The position numbers and the translations under genes were made by a program. DNA of 64,000 nt from Phanerodontia chrysosporium (lineage: Eukaryota; Basidiomycota; Agaricomycetes; Polyporales; Phanerochaetaceae), in NCBI GenBank assembly GCA_001910725.1, contig MJGA01000019.1, forward strand, positions 248,001-312,000. The letters run 5' to 3'. Every line of letters begins with the position of its first letter. Position 1 is the first letter of the stretch. The notes under the pieces are model-generated. The model saw nothing but the letters and a program-made list of their open reading frames with translations, was not told the origin of the DNA and made no database searches. Shown here piece by piece: positions 1 through 11,573 of this stretch.

Positions 1-1008
1 AGGGGCGGAGGCGCTGCAGGCAAAAGGTAGACATGCCTCTTTGGGTGGGCGTCACCACCGGCTTCGCGGTTTGTACAAAGTGCCCACCAAAGAGCGTCGA
101 GCATCATGGTGCCGCTCCTCTGCTTAGGTCTCTGTGGCCGTTACAATGCACCTGCGGTATAAAATGCGCGTACGCCGTTGTCGCTATGGAGTATCAACCA
201 TCTGTCTGAAGACTTGACGACCTGACCGACGAATACTCCGAGAGTACGCTCGTATCCGATGGCAGTTCACAGCCTTGTCGACGTCCAGCAGTCTTTTTGC
301 TGTCGCTACCCCAAAAGCGCTCCGTCGCATGCACAGACGGTTCAGGTCTTGGGCACCGTTGTCGCTCAGCAAATACTTGCACCTGTCAATTACCTGGGCA
401 ATATCGTGCACTTCGAACGTTCGACATCCAATAAGTCGAGCATAACACTGGCAGGGGTTCACTTGCGCAATCCTGATATCAAAGACTCGGGAAAGCCTGT
501 CACTCTTCCGCAAGTCTTTTCCTTGGCAATAAGCGTTCGTAGATCTCATAATCGGTCACTGTCTGCTGTTGACTTCGCCTCCGTACAGTGGCCAGGTATG
601 AAGACTTACGCGCGAGAGTGTCGTGGTAATGGCCACCCCTGGACGAGAGAGACATTAGTGCAGGTTATAAGACGAGTGTTCATTGCTTATGTTGAGGTGC
701 GTGCAACAGATCATATTTCGACCCAAAGCTCAATCTACTCCCAGGATGCCGGAGGATTGAAAGGCGATTACCCTTTCGATGCTAAAGACATCCACAAGCT
801 CAAGCTACTCGAGCTGCGTCAAGTATCGCAAATGGATTATCAACCTGTGTTTTCCTTAGAGATATGACTTGAGCATCAAGGTGTACCGTCATGCAATTAG
901 ATTACAAGTGATTCATCATACTCACCTTAATGGTATCGCAGTGTACGTAGTATTTGCCGTACACATCCAGCGCAGCTAACTCGATACATTATTTCGTACA
1001 GTAAGACA
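1..1008. other. Left-edge stretch without an assignable gene
   Basis: No recognisable domain is seen. The + strand has one open frame from an ATG at 259 to 867 (202 codons), and the - strand is also open over 184-549. Neither reading shows a motif or a convincing intron pattern, so both may be chance. The stretch lies downstream of the minus-strand F-box gene and may hold its 3' UTR. Confidence 0.3.
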
Positions 1009-2665
1009 TTAGAATAGCATAAGCGGGATTCGCTTGATAATAGCGGGGATGCCCTCTGTCCGGGAGCAACCCAGATGGTCCGTCGCGATGGTGCCTTCAT
1101 GCATAGTGAAACGCATATCACAACGGATGCAATCACCGTGACCGACGGTGACACGTGCGATGGCTTTGAACCTTACCAGACTCCGGTGCCGGGGAGAGAG
1201 ACACTGTGATTCGTCACGAAGCTTGATTAGCCATTCGATGACCTGCGCGGCGACCGCCTGCTCCTGCTCAGCACGGTTCCAGTCGCAGACAGGTGGGTCG
1301 AGACACTCCATTGAGATCCATGTGAGACGCAACTCGAAGCTTAGAAGCCCGGCTAGTGCGGCAAGCGAGTCCTGGAGCAACTCCCAGTCAATGAATGCCC
1401 TGAGTTCGTGCCGGGTTGGGAAGTCGCGGGTACGAAATTCCAATAGCACGTGGCGCACTGTTGGTGGTAGACACGAGAGGATGTTGCGATGTACGTCATG
1501 GAAGGCCCACTATAATCAAGCCCTTTCGTCAACGCGGTAACGCTAGACCTAACGCTGCACGAGCTACTTACACCGCCGGGGGAACACGTCAAGTGAACGA
1601 ACTCCAACCTCATACAGGCCGCCAGTCCTGTCAATCTCAGCTCATCTGTATGTTCAGACGGATCGTCTGAGAAGTCGACATCGGCGTACATAGTGAAGTG
1701 CTTACCATGAGGCTTCGTTCGCGATGGTAGAGAGAATGCCCAGAGCCAAAAGTGTTCCAGGTTTTGCCCACAGGTTCGTAGAAAGCTGTTCATGGCCTCG
1801 ATGTTCCCCTGTTCAGTATTCCACGGACCTCCATACTGTATACACAGCTTGACGAGCGACCATGGTACGATGACCTGCTCGAGCACCCGGAAGATAGTAG
1901 GACAAGAAAAGCGAAAATGGATGTCCTCGACCTGAAGGTGATTCGTGCGAATGATGTCATGCTTGTCGGAAATTGAGATTACCGACTCAAGGCGAAGGTG
2001 AGTGATTCGGTGAAATAGGCGTAGGTATTCCACCATCCACTGTTGCGCCGACACCACCGGCCGTGCATCCGCCATTCCAAGCTCAAGGGTATCAATGATT
2101 CGCCGCTGCAACGGTGAGGGAAGAGGGATAATCGGCATACTACCGCATGGTGCATCGTATAGTTTTAGGACCACAAGCTTCGGAAGTGCTCCCAGAATTA
2201 AGTCAATCAACTTCACAAAGGCAGGCATACCCAGGCCCCACAGCAGTGAGACACCCTTGATATAGGTGCGGATCCTGCGAGATTTGTGCGCAATTTCAAG
2301 GAAGTCTACGAGACGATGGTAGACCTCCTCGCCCTCCGATTGAGTGAGTCGGTAGCCTGGAGGCTCGAAGTGGAAGTAGGCTAGAAGATACCGCGAGCAA
2401 AAAGGGTTGAATGCACGACAGGACAACGAGCAGCTTGCCAAATCAGCTTTGGGGAGGTCTCGGGGAAATGTGGCGAGAGGCAGGGGTATTGAGAGCTCTC
2501 TGTCTGTGCGAGGTGGTCTACGATGAGGGAGATAAGACCTGGGGGAGGGTGTAGAATCCAGACAGCTTTGTAGGGAAGATGACGCGGTGCGTAGATTGCC
2601 AAGTGCGGCCGGGAGGGCCGCGACGAAAGGAGGCACACCTGTGGCGAGGATACGTGCTGAAGCAT
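1009..2665 (-). CDS. F-box domain protein with LRR-like C-terminal part
   Basis: Likely the substrate receptor of an SCF ubiquitin ligase. An N-terminal F-box is visible as GLISLIVDHLAQ followed, about 20 residues on, by ADLASCSLSCRAF, the usual arrangement in Agaricomycete F-box proteins. About 400 residues of hydrophobic, leucine-spaced sequence follow, typical of the divergent leucine-rich part of these proteins. One intron at 1510-1571 (donor GTAAGT, acceptor TATAG) joins two exons in phase 0. The two halves of the F-box lie in different frames: one extra C in the GGGG run at 2462-2465 (read as C on this strand) restores a standard F-box, so I read this as a one-base deletion rather than an intron, since there is no GT in the gap. 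The start at 2665 is the nearest ATG upstream of the F-box and is uncertain. Confidence 0.65.
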
Positions 2666-3487
2666 CTTGAACGGCTGCGTTTGACTCTGGAGGTGGCAGA
2701 GGCAGTACGAGAGGGATTTCTGGAGAGGAGATTTGTACAGGGGTGCATATGCCGAAACGAAGGGTGTAGGACGCGGTGAACCAAGTATCTCGCTGGAAAT
2801 TGATGCCTCAGGAGGATCTGAAGTAGATTGGGAGCGGGAAGTACGGGAAGAGTGCGACGGAGTCTTGCGAGACCTCGATGGAGACTTGGAGCGTGAAGAA
2901 CGCTCCAGCGTAGGGTAAGAGGGTATTCGCTGGGGCACAAGGAGAGACACTGTGCAGTTGGTGCGGCATTAGATGTGATGGGGTAGTACGGGGTGGTGGT
3001 ATGCGTATAGAGAGATGTCACGACATATCTCCGGGTCGCTGTGGAACTCTCTTGTTCTGGTCGTGGAAGTATACGCCTCCAGACGCTCTATGTTCAGCCA
3101 ACACCGCTCTGACATATATCAGGGACGGTTAACGCACCTTCGCTTCATCTGGCCGTCTGAGGGTGGAAAGCGTAAGGAAGAAAGTTAACAAAACTCGGCC
3201 GGGCTTGGGGTAGTTGGTCAGCGCTATCATGCAATCACTAGATACCGTCGCTGAGATCTACACAAGCATATGCTCCTGCGATGCCACCCAGCCTGAGTTC
3301 GGCATCGCAACTTGTGGCAACTTGGGCTATTTCTCCCGTGAATTGTTGCTCACCTATAAAACCTCACACAACATACCCTGAGCGTGCCCCGTTTATAATG
3401 CCTTTAGATACGTGTGGGCCTTGCGGATGGCGATGTTGGTCGTGATATCAGGCCCAAGCACTCCTCCCCTCAATTCAGACTCAGCTG
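2666..3487. other. Intergenic region with promoter of the JmjC gene
   Basis: This region separates two divergently transcribed genes. Some frames are open on the minus strand upstream of the F-box gene, so its first exon could extend here. The right part carries a TATA-like element and the 5' leader of the JmjC gene. Confidence 0.35.
3354..3361 (+). promoter_or_regulatory. TATA-like element
   Basis: CTATAAAA lies about 130 bases before the chosen ATG of the JmjC gene, a reasonable distance for a fungal TATA box plus a short leader. Confidence 0.4.
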
Positions 3488-5256
3488 ATGCGCCTGATGC
3501 GCTTCTTCCAACTTCAGGCGACCGTCTTCGTTCCCTTCGTGCTCTCCCTACACCCACCGCAAGCAATCAGTTACTTGTCTCCAAAACCGAGCTCACTTCT
3601 AGGGAGCTATCGACTATCTACGCTCTCCCTCATTATTGCACGCAGTCTCGCAGAGACTCCACGAGGCAGCCATGGTGACCTACCCGCAGCCGGGACACAC
3701 GCTCCCTACCATCTCAGCGGAGGAATTCTTTTCAAAGTACATCTCAAAGCGGATCCCTGTTGTGGTGAAGGGGCTTTTGGATGATCCAGACTTCAAAGGT
3801 CAGAAATGGGTACGCCGCCGCCACCTGTCTCGCCAGACCTTGTGCTGAGCTCACGAAGGCAGACCTCGATTACCTGACAGAAAAGGCGGGGAGCGGGACG
3901 TTCTAATCGAGCCTATGCATCCCGACGCACATCAGTATGGCACGGACGTTGAACGGGTCAGCATGAAGTTTGGGGACTTTCTGAAGAGTCTGCAGAAAGA
4001 CGAAGGTCCCCACCACTACCTCACGACCCAATACGCCGAGCAGGACCTCGAAGCGTTGACGGTGCTTCCTCCTCCTACGGACGCGCTCGAAGACGAGTTC
4101 CCTGCTGTACCAAGGATTATGGGCAACCTCTGCCTCCAGCAGGTGAACCTCTGGGTCGGGCGGTCGAAGGAAGGCTCTACGTCTGGCCTGGTGAGTCGCG
4201 CTTCATCTGGACGCCTGAGACCTACTGACACGCGACACTCCAGCACCACGATTTCCACGACAACCTGTACTGCCTGCTCAAGGGCCGCAAGCGCTTCGTG
4301 CTGTTTCCCCCGTCCGAGGTCAAGCACCTGTACCCGCACGGCACGCTCGAGACGCTTCACGACAACGGGCTTATCTCGTACGAGGACGCGCCTGTGCGCT
4401 CGGACGGCCTGCCGGTGCGCGTCGCGCTCAAGGCGCGGGTGCGGGCCCTCGAGGCACAGCTCGACGCCGTGCCCAACGGCAAGGCAAGGGCCGCATGGAC
4501 GAGCGCGCCCGCGCGGCGCTCGTCGAAGCACACGAGCAGGCCCTCGACGCGCTCGCGCAATATACGCTCGAGGCTGCGGACGGCATCGACGTCGACGAGG
4601 AGGAAGACGATTTTGATGCGCTCATGGCCGGGCTCGAGGGTGGCGACGACTTTGACATGCTCGAGGACATGGGCGGCGTTGGGGGAGCGGACGAAAACGC
4701 CGGGTGTTGGGAGGCGAGTCGGGCAGCGAAGACGAGAGCAAGCAGGACGATGACGGAGAAGAGTATCCAGAGTGGCACGGGATCGGCACAGGAGACTCTG
4801 ACGAGGAAGAGAGCGACGGGGAAGACGGCGATGAACCCTCATCTTTCTCCCGCATACCTACTGGCCTCGTGCATAAGCACTTGGGATTGCTACAACAGCT
4901 GTGCCTCCAGCGGACTCCTCGCTGAAGGACTTCCCGAAGTTCAAGAAGGCGTCGAAACCGATCGTCGTCGAGCTCTCCGCGGGCGAGATGTTGTATCTCC
5001 CTGCGTCCTGGTGGCACGAAGTTACCTCGTCGTCAGCTGAAGATGACGATCCTGTGCACATGGCGTTCAATTATTGGTTTTACCCGCCGAACAACCTGGA
5101 CAACTTCGAACAGCCGTACGAGGACGCCTCGTCTGGGATTACTTGCGCTCGAAGAACCCCAAGAGTCAGCGAAAAGCACCTGCAGCGACGAACGGGAACA
5201 AGCGGAAGAGCAGCGGGGAGAGTGCCACAGGGAGGAAGAAAAGCAAGGCTAAATAG
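3488..5256 (+). CDS. JmjC/cupin_8 domain protein with acidic insert
   Basis: Predicted Fe(II)/2-oxoglutarate-dependent oxygenase of the small JmjC (cupin_8) class; the substrate is unknown. In order: a cupin-type N-terminal block with ISKRIPVVVKGLL (about 3736-3780); the metal-binding HxD in SGLHHDFHDN (about 4240-4270); then KGRKRFVLFPP; and the distal histidine in PASWWHEV (about 5002-5025). Between the two metal-binding halves is an insert of roughly 190 residues, rich in Asp, Glu and Ser and unusual for the fold. The C-terminus is Lys-rich (KRKSSGESATGRKKSKAK), suggesting nuclear localisation. The frame breaks at three points, near 4491 (CC), 4702 (GGG) and 4886 (GGATT); adding one base at each restores a continuous protein. 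Exon 1 starts at an ATG at 3488 and splices to an exon after TTCTAG at 3602; an ATG at 3672 is an alternative start. Confidence 0.7.
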
Positions 5257-5809
5257 AGAGCGTCGCGTTTGCGGCGTCGTTTCTCTGCTCGCATTGCGTG
5301 AAGCACCTCGCAGTCGGAGATGCAGACATCTCAACATGTATCCATGCATCTATCTGTAGCTTGTCATTGTATTATCGCAACACCGACCGGCAACATCTCT
5401 GGGCTGGAACGGGTTTGGGATCTCCCTCTGTTCTGTTCTTCAGATACGACACGGGGATAACTGACTCTCTTCACGTGGCGAGACGACGCCACGAAGCCGT
5501 TGCTAAGCGCTCGCTATCCAATTGATCCTCGCGGCGTTGCACAAAGCACGGCGAGCAAAACATACACCTCGGGATCTCTTTCCTGGTTGGTCACGAAGTT
5601 GTGGTACGAGCGTTGTGGACGAGTCACCCCCTTGCCAAGATGGCAACCTTGACGCTTTGAAGCTTGAAGGGATCGTTATAAGAGTCGGTAAGACTTGATA
5701 CTTATTTTAGTTACCGTGGGAACGTTAGCAATTATCGCAGACGCCGATGAATGTGCCTCGATCAAAACTTGAGAACGTGCGGCTCGCTTCCACACCACGA
5801 CCTCCAGCC
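5257..5809. other. Intergenic region between JmjC and exonuclease genes
   Basis: No coding signal is seen. It should hold the 3' UTR of the JmjC gene and the promoter of the exonuclease gene. An in-frame ATG at 5747 could extend the exonuclease by 21 residues. Confidence 0.4.
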
Positions 5810-8110
5810 ATGAAGCGGTCGCAGGAGTTTCCTGTACCAGCATCCCCTTCGAGCTTGCCTCCAGCTCCGAAGAAGCTGAAGGTATCTCCCCGCGAATCGC
5901 ATGGCATTAGCACTCAAGACCCACAAGACGTCCTCGCAGGAAGCTCAGAGGACGGCTGGACCAAGGTCGAGAAGCGCAAGGCCAAGAAGGCCAAGAAAAC
6001 CGAAGGGAAGCTCGACGTGTGTGTTTCTGCGGCTCTGCATCTGCATGCTGTGTGGTGCTGAAGTACTGCGCTTTCAGGCGAACCCGCCGAGGTTTATGTA
6101 CAACAGGGCTGAGCTTCTCAAGCGGAGAGAGGCAGTTGGGATCTCTGTGCGTCGCGCATCCTTCGGATCTTTCGTGCCACTGACATCGCGCAGGATATAC
6201 GCGACCTAGTGCTGCATCTCGCTGCGGACGCACCGCCGTGCAGCTGGGTGCGTGTGGAGGTACGTCGTCGCGCTCTCACTCAACTGCCTAGCTTCATGAC
6301 CCCGCAGAACCCGCGCTCCGTCCAAAAAGTCGTTGCTCTCCTGATACCCGGCCTGACGCCAGATCTCCTCTCCCTTCCACCTCTCCCTACGTCCGCGACA
6401 TCGAATCCGCACCTGCCGCTCGAGATACCTCTCCCCAAGGAAGATGCGCCTTCGGGCGTGCCGTTCATCGCGAAGACGTTCAGTCACGCATGTCCCACAC
6501 ATGCTCCCGGAGACCAGACACGGATGCACTCGGTTCTGAGCGCGTTCTTCCAGGCTCCAGTGTCGGGCGAGGAGAAGAAGCGGAGAATCTTAGAGAGGGT
6601 TGCGTGTATGTCCTTCCATTCGTCTAGTACTTAAGGTCGTGCTGAACGTCAGCTTCAGCAGAACGCTCGCAAGAAAAGTCACCTCTGCGGTATCTACTGA
6701 CGACGGAGCAGATGCTCGAGAACGACTATCCCATACCGTCGTACATCGCGGAGACATTTGAAAAGCCTGAGGGCTGGGTAGAGACGCCACAACCGTCAGA
6801 GGAATCCATGGCTCACAAGTCGCCTCGCATATTCGCGATAGATTGCGAGATGGTGTGTACGATTCATGGTCCTCTCTGTGTGCTTTGTACTGAACCCAGG
6901 TCCAGTGCCAAACAGAGGACGGCAAGGAGCTTGCTCGCGTTTGCATGATCGATTACGCTTCTGGCGTTGTCATCTACGACAAGTTGGTCCGCCCAAAAAA
7001 GCCGATAACTGATTACCTCACAAGGTACGTCGTTCACTTCCCCGCCATGCCCTCGCCTGACAGCTTCTAGGTGGTCAGGTATTACGGAAGAAGCTCTTAG
7101 AGATGTGACAACAACCTTCGAGGAAGTACAAGCCCACCTACTCGCTCTGTTCTCGGTCTCGCCTACTCCGGTGCTCCTGGGACATTCGCTCGAATCGGAT
7201 CTGAAAGCCCTCAAGATCTGTCATCCGCGCTGCATAGACACCGCCGTGATATACCATCATCCCCGTGGCCGTCCTCTGAAGCCAGGTCTTGCGTGGCTCA
7301 CCAAGAAGTGGTGCGGGCGAGAGATCCAGAACCGGGGCGAGGGTGGGCACGACCCGGAGGAGGATGCAAGGGCGTGCCTTGACTTGCTGAGGAAGAAGGT
7401 CGACAATGGTGCGTTTCAGACGACTTTCCATGGCGATTTCGCTCATGGTCTGCGCAACAGGACCCGGATTCGGCGAGTTCAAAGTTGACTTTGAGTCAAT
7501 CTTCGAGCGCATGTCGCGCGCGCGGAATGGCACCGTCTCGTCAATCGTGGTTGACCATGGCAACCCCGCGAACTGGCATGGCTCGAAGGCGACTACGACC
7601 ATTGCTTGCAAGACCGACGACGAAGTCTTGCAGGGTCTTATGGGCGCCATTCCTTCGCATACATTCTCCTTTGGACGCCTCACAGCGTTGGCAGACGCCC
7701 GCGGATGTGAGTCTTGCCCTGCGTAGTTACATGCTACGAGACTGACGAGATACCTAGGGATCACAAACCGAGCGAACCCGGATACCACGATAGACGCTGT
7801 GCCCGTCGCCCCCGCTCCTGCAACCGACCTCACGGAGGTCCTCCAGACACTCGACTCACAACTCAAGGAGCTCTATGAGTCGCTCCCGCCGCGCACGGCG
7901 GTGGTCATTTTCACCGGGCACTCAGATCCGCGCCGCATGGCGGAGCTCAACGCACGCAAGTCCGCGTTCGAGACGGCGATCCGGTCAGGCAAGACATCGG
8001 AGGAGCTCGGCGACCTCAAGTGGACGAGCGCAGACGGGCGCGAGCTAGAGGAGGAGGTCGCAAAGGCGAAGAGGGGGCTGCTCTTTATTGGAGTCAAAGA
8101 CCCTAAGTAG
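5810..8110 (+). CDS. REX1: Rex1/Rnh70-like DEDDh 3'-5' RNA exonuclease
   Basis: Predicted nuclear RNA exonuclease that trims the 3' ends of 5S rRNA, 5.8S rRNA and tRNA (known role of the Rex1 family). The catalytic core is complete: Exo I FAIDCEM (about 6831-6852), Exo II LLGHSLESDLKALK (about 7171-7215) and Exo III GGHDPEEDARACLDLL (about 7345-7390). The N-terminus has a basic stretch, KRKAKKAKK, that would serve as a nuclear signal. The region after the nuclease (about 7450-8110) is long and ends in an Asp/Glu/Lys-rich helix, as in fungal Rex1. At least eight short introns are visible, for example GTGTGTG...TTTCAG after 6019 and one that splits the Exo I block just after CEM. The frame can be followed throughout without repair. 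Confidence 0.85.
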
Positions 8111-8287
8111 CAGCCGTGCGTCTCCAGAGCTGCGAATCGCAATCATAGCTTTCGCGCTCCCGTTGCGTTTAAGGCAAAGAGAGAGAGAGTTGAATGGCTT
8201 GCATTCACAGCGATCTCGTTAAGTATGACAACGTTGCCGTGTTCGTGTCTACTCTCTGCGCAGGCCGCCAGCGTCGGCGGTGCACGC

Positions 8288-8853
8288 CTAGTCGATCGAC
8301 CAAGTGATCTTGATGCGCCCCAGCTTCTCGTCCGCGAGATCGTCGAAGGCGGCCGGGGCCATGTCGACGTCTGTCGGGCCCACACAGCCAGCACACCGGT
8401 CGACGATCTGGACGCGCGTCGTCTTGTCGTTGTCTGCAGACGCCTGCGTGAGTCGATCGTTCGCTGCTCACATGTGGAAAAAGGCACGCACAGTGGATCG
8501 TCGCCCACTTTCCGCAGATGGGCGCGTCGTTCGGGTTCGAGTAGCCGCCTCTGCGGGAGGCGTCAGCCGTGAACGTGAACCTCGATGATATGAGGGCGAA
8601 GGGTCCACGCACCCGAAGCTGTCGAAGAACTGCTTCGACACCGCGGCGATGTGCTGTGTCGATGAGTTCGTGTAGCCGCACGCTCCCAGCCGGGCGTGAA
8701 GAACGTGCCTGGTGCGCTCTGTCAGTATTCGGCATTGCGTCTGGGACGGAGGCAGTGCGCACCGTCTCCGTGGTTGACCGACGCCGGCGCCGCGTATCCC
8801 AGGCCGACGGCAGCGAGCAGAGCGTAGAGCGAGGCAGCTGCAGTGAAGAACAT
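8288..8853 (-). CDS. Small secreted double-psi beta-barrel (RlpA/barwin-like) protein
   Basis: Predicted secreted protein of about 130 residues. An N-terminal signal peptide (MFFTAAASLYALLAAVGLGY, then AAPAS) is followed by a double-psi beta-barrel: FFTPGLGACGYTN, later VQIVDRCAGCVGPTDVDM and DDLADEKLGRIKITW at the C-terminus. This is the layout of small fungal expansin/RlpA-like proteins related to barwin and plant natriuretic peptides; cell-wall binding is inferred, and enzyme activity is not expected because the conserved catalytic Asp/His set of glycosidases is absent. Three introns are seen. The frame breaks near 8690, where one more G in CCCGG(G)CTGGG restores the GLGACGY motif; the last exon junction near 8470 also needs a one-base adjustment. 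Confidence 0.75.
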
Positions 8854-9708
8854 TGTCGTGCGCGAGGAGAGCTGTGAAGTGGAAGCGAGGCACCGGGCCG
8901 GGAGAGAAAGAACGGGTAGGGAGCGTTGGAGGAGAGGTCAACTCTGCCCGGCCCTGCTGGCCCCGCGCCCCCTTTTATGTGTGTTGATGAGGGCTGAAGG
9001 GAGATGGGTGCCTCAACGGAACATCATGACTGTTGCTGGGGCTGCCAGGTTCCCTAGGTGAAACGAGACTGGTAAAGATGTTGGACATGCGCCAAATCCT
9101 TGCCTGCCGGTCTTTCCGACACTGTTCAGGACGCCTATTGGACTCTATGCCAGTAGGTGTCAGTATACTGGGTCAGTAGAATTGCTGAGACACATGCGCC
9201 GGAGCAGACTTGCCTGCATCGAATGCTCGCTCGGCCGTTTCACAGACCACGGTTCATCACGATGGTGATGCAACAGCTGCTGAGGTCTACATCAAGGGCG
9301 TGACGCTGTGGTCGATGCAGATTCACATCAAGACTATCAGCCACGTCCATCGTCATGAGTCGGGATGATGGACCTGTAGCCAGAGACTCAGACACTGCAT
9401 CTTCCTGGGCGGGCACTGTTTGGCCGTGTTAGGAACGCAAGCCGCCAGTTGCCTTTTGGGTGCGCTGAGGGGGAATCACTTGGGTGCCCGGCCAGTTAGA
9501 TGTGGATCAAAGGGTTTGAGATGAAGCCGTAGAGATGACATATCTCCGGAGCGTGCCAAGTGGACAAGTTATTGTGGCGAAGCAATTCCTCCATGATGCT
9601 GCCCACTGTGTGCCCGGTGACAACTGGCATAGACAAGTATATGGCAATAACCGATCGTGCGAGGGCTATAGACAGAGGAGATGTACAAGAGGCTTCGATG
9701 CGACGTGA
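8854..9708. other. Intergenic, 0.85 kb
   Basis: Upstream of the secreted barrel gene (minus strand) a TATA-like CATAAAAG is found near 8973-8980. The rest, to the 3' end of the integrase-finger gene, shows no recognisable coding or repeat structure. Confidence 0.4.
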
Positions 9709-11271
9709 CTAGATCTCATCGAGGCAGTACGAACTCTCCCAGTCCTGCGGGTCCGACGAAGAACTCTGCTTCATACCCTTCATCGACCTCTCTTCTTCAC
9801 TGCCAGCGCGTCCAACCGAAGCAACAGACCCCAGGCTCCGCATAGACCCCTCCGAGGACATCGACTCATCGCTGATAGACCTCATCATGGCAGTCGTGCG
9901 ATAATCGTGCTCCGTGGGCATAAATCTCGCATCCTGCAGCCCGACGGTTGGTGGATAGAAGTGGTAGCTGCTGGGCCCCTGCTGAGTGCTGCGGTAATCC
10001 TCGTACGTCTCGACGACAGGCTGCACGCCGAGCAGCACAGGGTCGATGTTCGCGTTGTCCTCGCTGTCGCTAGGAGGATACTGTAGGCCGCCGGTCGAGC
10101 TAGACAGGACGATGTCGCTGGAGTAGGCGTTGGTGAGCGAGTCGCGCCGCGGGATCTGGAAGCCGGGCGGGACGTTGAAGGGCGCGCGATAGAGTCGCTC
10201 GTCTCCCATGCCCTCGGAGAGTGCCTTCATGAGCGGCGGGAGCGGCATGTGGCCATGGGCAGGGCCGGCGTCGCCCTCGCTGCCCACGCGCCGGAGGTCC
10301 GTCAGGAGCGGGGACAGCTGCTGCGAGGGCCCGGCGTAGTTCGGGCCCGGCTGCATCGCGAGGTCGGCGAGCCACTTGCGGGGGTCTGCGGAGAGATTAG
10401 GGGAGCCGAGAGGCGGAGAGCGAAGCACAGGAGAGAGAACCGGAGGAGGGAGAATGCGCGAGTCAAACAGTGAGGCATACGCAGATGCGGGCACAGGAGC
10501 AAACCGAGGATCCACGATGAAGTTGGGAACAAAACCTTCTTCAGACGAGGCAAGCGACAGCGGTTGAGAAGAGCTCGAACTGAGGGCGTCGTACTCGCGG
10601 TCAGAAGAGGATGAGCGCGTCGTCTGAGGTTCGACCAGTGACAGTTTCTCCTTAGCCATAGATGCCAAAGTCGACGTTCTGGAAAAGTTTCCGGGTCGCT
10701 TAGAGGAACAGGTAGGGCAAGCCTTGACGTAGCGAGTGACAAGCTCTTTCGGGATCCAAGAGTACCTGTCGCGTATCTCGGCCATGGTCTTGTCGCGCCC
10801 ACCGTGTCCAGATGCAACGTGATAAAAAGACAAGATGTCGTGCAGTTGCTCCTTGACTGCGACCGGGCGGCCTTCATGGAGGATGACAGGTACCACGTCG
10901 AGATCGCCAGAGCCGTGGGGGTTGTCATCGCCTCCTACAGTGTGGGACAGCTTGAACATCTTGCGCACCCAGAAGCGGAACTGCGGCGTCCGTATTTTGG
11001 CAGCCGGTGCCTGGAGGACATCCCATATATCGTCGAACATCGCCTGCGATATCAACGCCTTCTCTCTCTTGCGTATGCTGAGGGACTGCAGGTACTCGTA
11101 GATGACCTCGTTGCATCTCTCCAGCGACGGGACGCCGTAGTCCTCTGCGCGTGCGGGAGATCCCTTTGCTGTCTTGGCCGTCTTCCTTGCCTTGCATGTC
11201 TTTACTGCAACCGGTGCATGAATACGCTTCCGCGGACTAGTGCCAGCCAGTCTCGAGGGTCGCGGAGGCAT
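9709..11271 (-). CDS. Domesticated retrotransposon integrase zinc-binding (H2C2) protein
   Basis: Single-exon gene of 520 codons. The centre carries an integrase H2C2 zinc-binding module: HDILSFYHVASGHGGRDKTM, then RYVKACPTCSSKR. This is the N-terminal domain of Ty3/Gypsy-type integrases. Downstream, instead of the RNase H-like catalytic core, the chain is about 300 residues of Ser/Pro-rich, low-complexity sequence, so it cannot integrate DNA. The N-terminus is strongly basic (KTCKARKTAKTAKG). The frame is intact with no flanking LTR, and the gene forms a tight divergent pair with the SNF2 gene, so it looks like a resident gene. I infer a DNA- or chromatin-binding regulatory role; that is not shown by the sequence. 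Confidence 0.75.
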   Translation of the reverse strand: MPPRPSRLAGTSPRKRIHAPVAVKTCKARKTAKTAKGSPARAEDYGVPSLERCNEVIYEYLQSLSIRKREKALISQAMFDDIWDVLQAPAAKIRTPQFRFWVRKMFKLSHTVGGDDNPHGSGDLDVVPVILHEGRPVAVKEQLHDILSFYHVASGHGGRDKTMAEIRDRYSWIPKELVTRYVKACPTCSSKRPGNFSRTSTLASMAKEKLSLVEPQTTRSSSSDREYDALSSSSSQPLSLASSEEGFVPNFIVDPRFAPVPASAYASLFDSRILPPPVLSPVLRSPPLGSPNLSADPRKWLADLAMQPGPNYAGPSQQLSPLLTDLRRVGSEGDAGPAHGHMPLPPLMKALSEGMGDERLYRAPFNVPPGFQIPRRDSLTNAYSSDIVLSSSTGGLQYPPSDSEDNANIDPVLLGVQPVVETYEDYRSTQQGPSSYHFYPPTVGLQDARFMPTEHDYRTTAMMRSISDESMSSEGSMRSLGSVASVGRAGSEEERSMKGMKQSSSSDPQDWESSYCLDEI

Positions 11272-11573
11272 TGCTGAAGATTAAACGAGCGTAGAGTATG
11301 GATTAGTCGCGTTTAGGATATCGTAGGATGTCCGCCCAGCCAGGGGCGAGGTGGTGGGACGGGTGAACCAAGCGGGAACGCAGAATCCGGTGCAAACGCG
11401 ACGGGAACGTTTGGTACGCGAGCGCTGGGAACGGTGAATGTTTCCTCGAGAACTACCTCGTATGGCTAAAGCGCTTGCCCCGGATTCTGACCCAAACACG
11501 ACCCAAATGAGCGCGTCTGCCGCCAGCTCCTCCTTCTTTCTTCCAAACACCTACACTCGTTATCTCCCGCAGC
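11272..11573. promoter_or_regulatory. Bidirectional promoter region
   Basis: About 300 bases separate the start codons of the integrase-finger gene (minus) and the SNF2 gene (plus). No other gene fits between them, so both promoters must share this stretch. No clear TATA box is seen. Confidence 0.55.

Noticed and set aside
259..867. Plus-strand open frame of 202 codons
   Set aside because: Has an ATG but no recognisable motif, and the opposite strand is equally open over part of it. Kept only as a note in the left-edge entry.
4481..4495. GGCAAGGCAAGG read as a 5-bp tandem duplication that kills the JmjC gene
   Set aside because: A single missing C a few bases later restores the frame equally well and fits the pattern of one-base losses elsewhere.
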